7,793 nt of DNA, taken from JBCDIQ01 sp039024295. GTDB lineage: Bacteria; Bacteroidota; Bacteroidia; J057. The notes beneath the pieces are model-generated. The model ran no database searches, had not been told where the DNA came from, and saw only the letters and a list, made by a program, of their open reading frames with translations. The first letter of the stretch is position 1. Each line of letters starts with the position of its first letter. The position numbers and the translations under genes were made by a program. Positions 4,512 through 7,793 of the stretch are shown here, piece after piece. The stretch spans positions 1 through 7,793 of the forward strand of contig JBCDIQ010000293.1 of assembly GCA_039024295.1 (NCBI GenBank), written 5' to 3'.

Positions 4512-7500
4512 GTGGCCTAATGTTTCTACTTTCTTTTTCTGTTCACGCGCAGCCTAACACAGGCTGGATGCAGGAAGACAGTGCACTACATGGACTAACA
4601 TTTCGCTGCATCGGTCCCTTTCGGGGAGGGCGATCTGCAGCAGTAACAGGCGTACCCGGCAATCCCAACCTGTACTATTTCGGAGCTGCTGGGGGAGGGG
4701 TTTGGCGAACAGAAGATGGTGGCAACAAATGGAAGATTATTTCCGACGGATATTTTGGCGGATCGATTGGGGCCGTTGCAGTCAGTGAATCTGATCCAAA
4801 CGTCATATACGTAGGGGGAGGAGAGAAAACCCTCCGAGGAAATGTGTCCTTTGGTTATGGCATATGGAAAAGCACAGATGCAGGTGCCACCTGGACAAAA
4901 TCGGGCTTACCCAACAGTCGGCACATTCCTCGGATTCGCATACATCCCAAAAATCCAGAGGTAGTGTACGCGGCAGTTCTGGGAGATTTGTACAAATCCT
5001 CTGAAGAACGAGGGGTTTACAGAAGCATAGATGGTGGCAAGACCTGGCAACAGGTCCTGTTCTCCAACAAAGACGCAGGGGCGGTGGATTTGCTGATTGA
5101 CCCACATAATTCCAGGGTGCTGTACGCTTCCACCTGGCGCGCCCGTCGTACGCCCTATGATTTTTCCAGTGGAGGGGAAGGTTCTGGGCTTTGGCGAAGT
5201 ACGGATCGCGGAGATACCTGGGAATTACTTTCCGATAAGAAGGGCATGCCAAAAGGGCCGCTGGGCATCATAGGTATTACGGTTTCCCCAGCAAAACGAG
5301 GTCGGCTTTGGGCAATTGTGGAAGCACCAGAAGGGGGCGTATTTCGGTCAGACGATGGAGGAGATACCTGGGCCCGGACCAATCAATCCCGTGCCCTTCG
5401 CCAGCGAGCCTGGTATTACAGCAGAATTTATGCTGATCCGCAGAATGAAGACAAGGTCTATGTCGTGAACGTGCGTTACCACACCTCCACCGATGGGGGC
5501 AAGACCTTTACCCCTCGCCGCGCACCGCATGGGGACCACCACGACCTGTGGATTGATCCTATGGCTCCAAATCGAATGATCATCGGGGATGATGGAGGAG
5601 CACAAGTAACTGCTGATGGAGGAAGTAGCTGGACTACGTACGAAAATCAGCCTACCGCTCAGTTTTACCGCGTCACCACGGACAATCATTTTCCCTTCCG
5701 CATCTATGCTGCTCAACAAGACAATACCACCCTGCGGATTGCGCATAGAACCAACGGAGGATCCATTGGTGAGCGAGACTGGGAGACTACCGCTGGGGGA
5801 GAAAGTGCTCATATCGCCATTGATCCGGAAAATCAGGAGATTGTCTATGGAGGAAGTTATGGTGGCTTCCTCACCCGCAAGGATCATACAACAGATCAAA
5901 CACGCGCCATCAATGTGTGGCCTGATAATCCCCTGGGGCATGGAGCGGAGGGCATGAAGTATCGCTTTCAATGGAATTTCCCCATTTTCTTTTCTCCTCA
6001 CGATGCCAAGAAGTTGTATGCAGCTTCAAATCAGCTGCACGTGAGCACTGATGAGGGGCAATCCTGGCAAACCATAAGTCCTGACCTTACTCGAAATGAT
6101 AGCGCGAAATTGGTTTCCTCCGGTGGCCCGATTACCAAAGACAATACGGGTGTAGAGTATTACTGTACGATCTTTGCAGCGGCAGAATCTCCTCTCGAAC
6201 CCGGCGTTATCTGGTGTGGAAGCGACGATGGCCTGATTCACCTTACACAAAATAGAGGAAAGGATTGGAGAAATGTAACGCCATCCACCAAACTCCTTCC
6301 CGAGTGGACGCAGATCAACAGCATCGAAATTCACCCTACCGAAAAAGGAGGATTGTACCTAGCGGCGACTGCTTACAAATGGGGCAATTACCAGCCTTAT
6401 CTGCTTAAAACGCTGGATTATGGCAAGACCTGGCAACGAATAGATGAAGGTATTCCTGCAGAACATTTTACACGGGTGATTCGGGCAGATCCTTCTCAGA
6501 AGGGACTGCTGTATGCCGGTACGGAAAGTGGGGTATACATTTCCTATAACGATGGGAATTCCTGGCAGCCATTCCAATTAAACCTGCCCACAGTGCCGAT
6601 TACCGACATGACGATCAAGGAAGATCATCTGATTGTAGCCACCCAGGGGCGCAGCCTGTGGGTCCTGGACGATTTGCCCATTATTCGTCAGTTGTCTCCC
6701 GAGCGAAAGCCTGCTCGAGTTACGCTGTACCAACCCAAGTCTGCCTACCGGATGCCGGGCTACCGGTCGGCAAAGCCTTCTTTGCTTGCTGGAACCAACC
6801 ATCATGCGGGGGCATCGGTTTATGCGTATTTCCCGGAAGCCCTCGATTCTACCGCTGAGGTTTCCCTGGAATTTTTGACCAAGGCAGGAGAAGTAATCAG
6901 GACCTACACTCCGGATGCGGAGAAAACCTCTGGCAACCGACTCGCGCCTATTCGTCCAGGCATGAACCGTTTTGGATGGGACCTTCGCTATCCTACTGCC
7001 AAGAAATTTGAAGGCATGGTCCTGTGGTGGGCGCAATTGGAGGGGCCTAAGGTTGTCCCAGATACCTATCAGGTGCGCCTGGTGGTGGGTACAGATACCC
7101 AAACACAGGAGTTAGCAATCCTCAAGGATCCCAGGGTAACCACGACGGCTGCTGGACTGCAAGCCCAATTTGACTTCCTGATGGAAAACCAGGAAAAAAT
7201 GACAGAAGCTCACACGGCTATTGAGGACATCCGCACCCTTCGGCCTCAGCTTCAGGTATGGGAAGAACGAACCCAGGACAAGGAAGAGATGACCTCTTTG
7301 AATGCCCTGCTCGACAGTACCCTCGCAGGTATTCAAGAGGTAGAAGAAGCTTTGTACCAGACCCAAAACCGGAGTCCACAAGATCCCTTGAATTTTCCCA
7401 TTCGTTTAACCAACAAACTGGGACATGTGGCTTCCCTGACTAGCATGAGCGATTACCCGCCAACTGCCCAGGCTCAAGCCGTACAGGCCGAAATGATTCG

Positions 7501-7627
7501 TAAAATTGACGAGCAGTTATCTGTCTGGTACTCCCTTCAGGAAACTGTCATTCCACAAATCAACCAAATGCTGTTGAAGCAGCAGGTGAAGGTGATTGGG
7601 GTGAAGAATCGAGCTCACATCGAATGA
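4484..7627 (+). CDS. Secreted multi-Asp-box (sortilin/VPS10-like) beta-propeller protein
   Basis: A 1047-residue exported protein. Residues 1-23 form a signal peptide ending VHAQ. From about 35 to 730 the protein is built of propeller blades. I count eleven Asp-box turns of the type S-x-D-x-G-x-x-W, with W or F at residues 83, 137, 188, 246, 296, 342, 383, 528, 595, 650 and 694. Such proteins are often labelled glycosyl hydrolase or VPS10/sortilin-like. The Asp-box is a structural turn, and I see no catalytic set that would support a hydrolase. A C-terminal part follows: GMNRFGWDLRYP (826-837), a beta-sandwich-like stretch to DPRV (882-885), then a helical segment (890-1040). There is no membrane anchor and no obvious type IX secretion tail; it ends KNRAHIE. 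I chose ATG 4484 over an in-frame TTG at 4448 because it puts the signal peptide at the N-terminus. A periplasmic or surface binding role is likely; the ligand is unknown. Confidence 0.9.
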   Translation: MDNLYKGLFCGLMFLLSFSVHAQPNTGWMQEDSALHGLTFRCIGPFRGGRSAAVTGVPGNPNLYYFGAAGGGVWRTEDGGNKWKIISDGYFGGSIGAVAVSESDPNVIYVGGGEKTLRGNVSFGYGIWKSTDAGATWTKSGLPNSRHIPRIRIHPKNPEVVYAAVLGDLYKSSEERGVYRSIDGGKTWQQVLFSNKDAGAVDLLIDPHNSRVLYASTWRARRTPYDFSSGGEGSGLWRSTDRGDTWELLSDKKGMPKGPLGIIGITVSPAKRGRLWAIVEAPEGGVFRSDDGGDTWARTNQSRALRQRAWYYSRIYADPQNEDKVYVVNVRYHTSTDGGKTFTPRRAPHGDHHDLWIDPMAPNRMIIGDDGGAQVTADGGSSWTTYENQPTAQFYRVTTDNHFPFRIYAAQQDNTTLRIAHRTNGGSIGERDWETTAGGESAHIAIDPENQEIVYGGSYGGFLTRKDHTTDQTRAINVWPDNPLGHGAEGMKYRFQWNFPIFFSPHDAKKLYAASNQLHVSTDEGQSWQTISPDLTRNDSAKLVSSGGPITKDNTGVEYYCTIFAAAESPLEPGVIWCGSDDGLIHLTQNRGKDWRNVTPSTKLLPEWTQINSIEIHPTEKGGLYLAATAYKWGNYQPYLLKTLDYGKTWQRIDEGIPAEHFTRVIRADPSQKGLLYAGTESGVYISYNDGNSWQPFQLNLPTVPITDMTIKEDHLIVATQGRSLWVLDDLPIIRQLSPERKPARVTLYQPKSAYRMPGYRSAKPSLLAGTNHHAGASVYAYFPEALDSTAEVSLEFLTKAGEVIRTYTPDAEKTSGNRLAPIRPGMNRFGWDLRYPTAKKFEGMVLWWAQLEGPKVVPDTYQVRLVVGTDTQTQELAILKDPRVTTTAAGLQAQFDFLMENQEKMTEAHTAIEDIRTLRPQLQVWEERTQDKEEMTSLNALLDSTLAGIQEVEEALYQTQNRSPQDPLNFPIRLTNKLGHVASLTSMSDYPPTAQAQAVQAEMIRKIDEQLSVWYSLQETVIPQINQMLLKQQVKVIGVKNRAHIE

Positions 7628-7793
7628 AATAAGTAGACAGTAAAAATTTCTCAGACGTCTTTTAATGCCTTGGAATAGGCCCGGGTACTATACGTATGTA
7701 TTTATACTGATAAATATATTTATTATGAGTGGTAATATTGTAAAAAATATATGTGTTTCCATAAATAAATACCCTTATCTACATATACTTACG
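7628..7793. other. AT-rich 3' flank, no gene seen
   Basis: After the Asp-box gene the sequence turns AT-rich. It contains small palindromes: AGACGTCT near 7652, GCC...GGC near 7667-7680, ATACGTAT (7690-7697) and a 14-base perfect palindrome ATAAATATATTTAT (7710-7723). None is followed by a clear T-run at the right distance, so I do not name a terminator. No open frame or tRNA-like arm is visible. Confidence 0.45.

Noticed and set aside
5348..6001. A 217-codon minus-strand open frame
   Set aside because: It lies wholly inside the Asp-box gene, has no recognisable domain and follows from the codon use of the real gene on the other strand.
6578..7102. A 174-codon minus-strand open frame
   Set aside because: It is antisense to the C-terminal part of the Asp-box gene, with no family features in its translation.

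Overview
The window reads as Bacteroidota chromosome. Supporting signs are a TTG-18-TACCTTTG promoter of the Bacteroidota -33/-7 type, protein starts without clear Shine-Dalgarno sites, a Bacteroidota-style argG-argC pair, a large secreted Asp-box (sortilin-like) protein and a tRNA-Arg(ACG) with no encoded CCA. Protein resemblances come from reading the sequences, not from a search. I cannot place the organism below phylum. The metabolic genes are near 50% G+C, whereas the toxin gene and the two window ends are clearly AT-rich.

Positions 1-268 are AT-rich and hold nothing I can support. Positions 269-761 hold a minus-strand tRNA array: one intact tRNA-Arg(ACG) and three decayed copies of it. 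Three terminator-like hairpins, one of them degraded, each follow a copy. One recognisable promoter lies upstream of the outermost decayed copy. In the decayed copies the anticodon arm carries a TCCCGA...TCGGGA palindrome in place of the Arg anticodon.

Positions 825-3001 encode argG (argininosuccinate synthase) and argC (N-acetyl-gamma-glutamyl-phosphate reductase), overlapping by ATGA and so probably translationally coupled. The other arginine genes are not here. A convergent minus-strand cassette follows argC directly: two DUF433 antitoxin-like genes and one DUF5615 PIN-like toxin gene (3015-3892).

Positions 4092-7627 run on the plus strand. A small, extremely basic exported protein of unknown function comes first. 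It is followed by a 1047-residue secreted multi-Asp-box protein. The start of the large gene lies inside two nested inverted repeats, the outer one a 12-bp stem ending in six T, which looks like a terminator or attenuator spanning the start codon. The last 166 bases are AT-rich with a few small palindromes and no gene.

The items most worth a second look are the degenerating tRNA-Arg array with its palindromic anticodon arms, and the nested inverted repeats over the start of the large secreted protein. The two-antitoxin, one-toxin cassette comes next.
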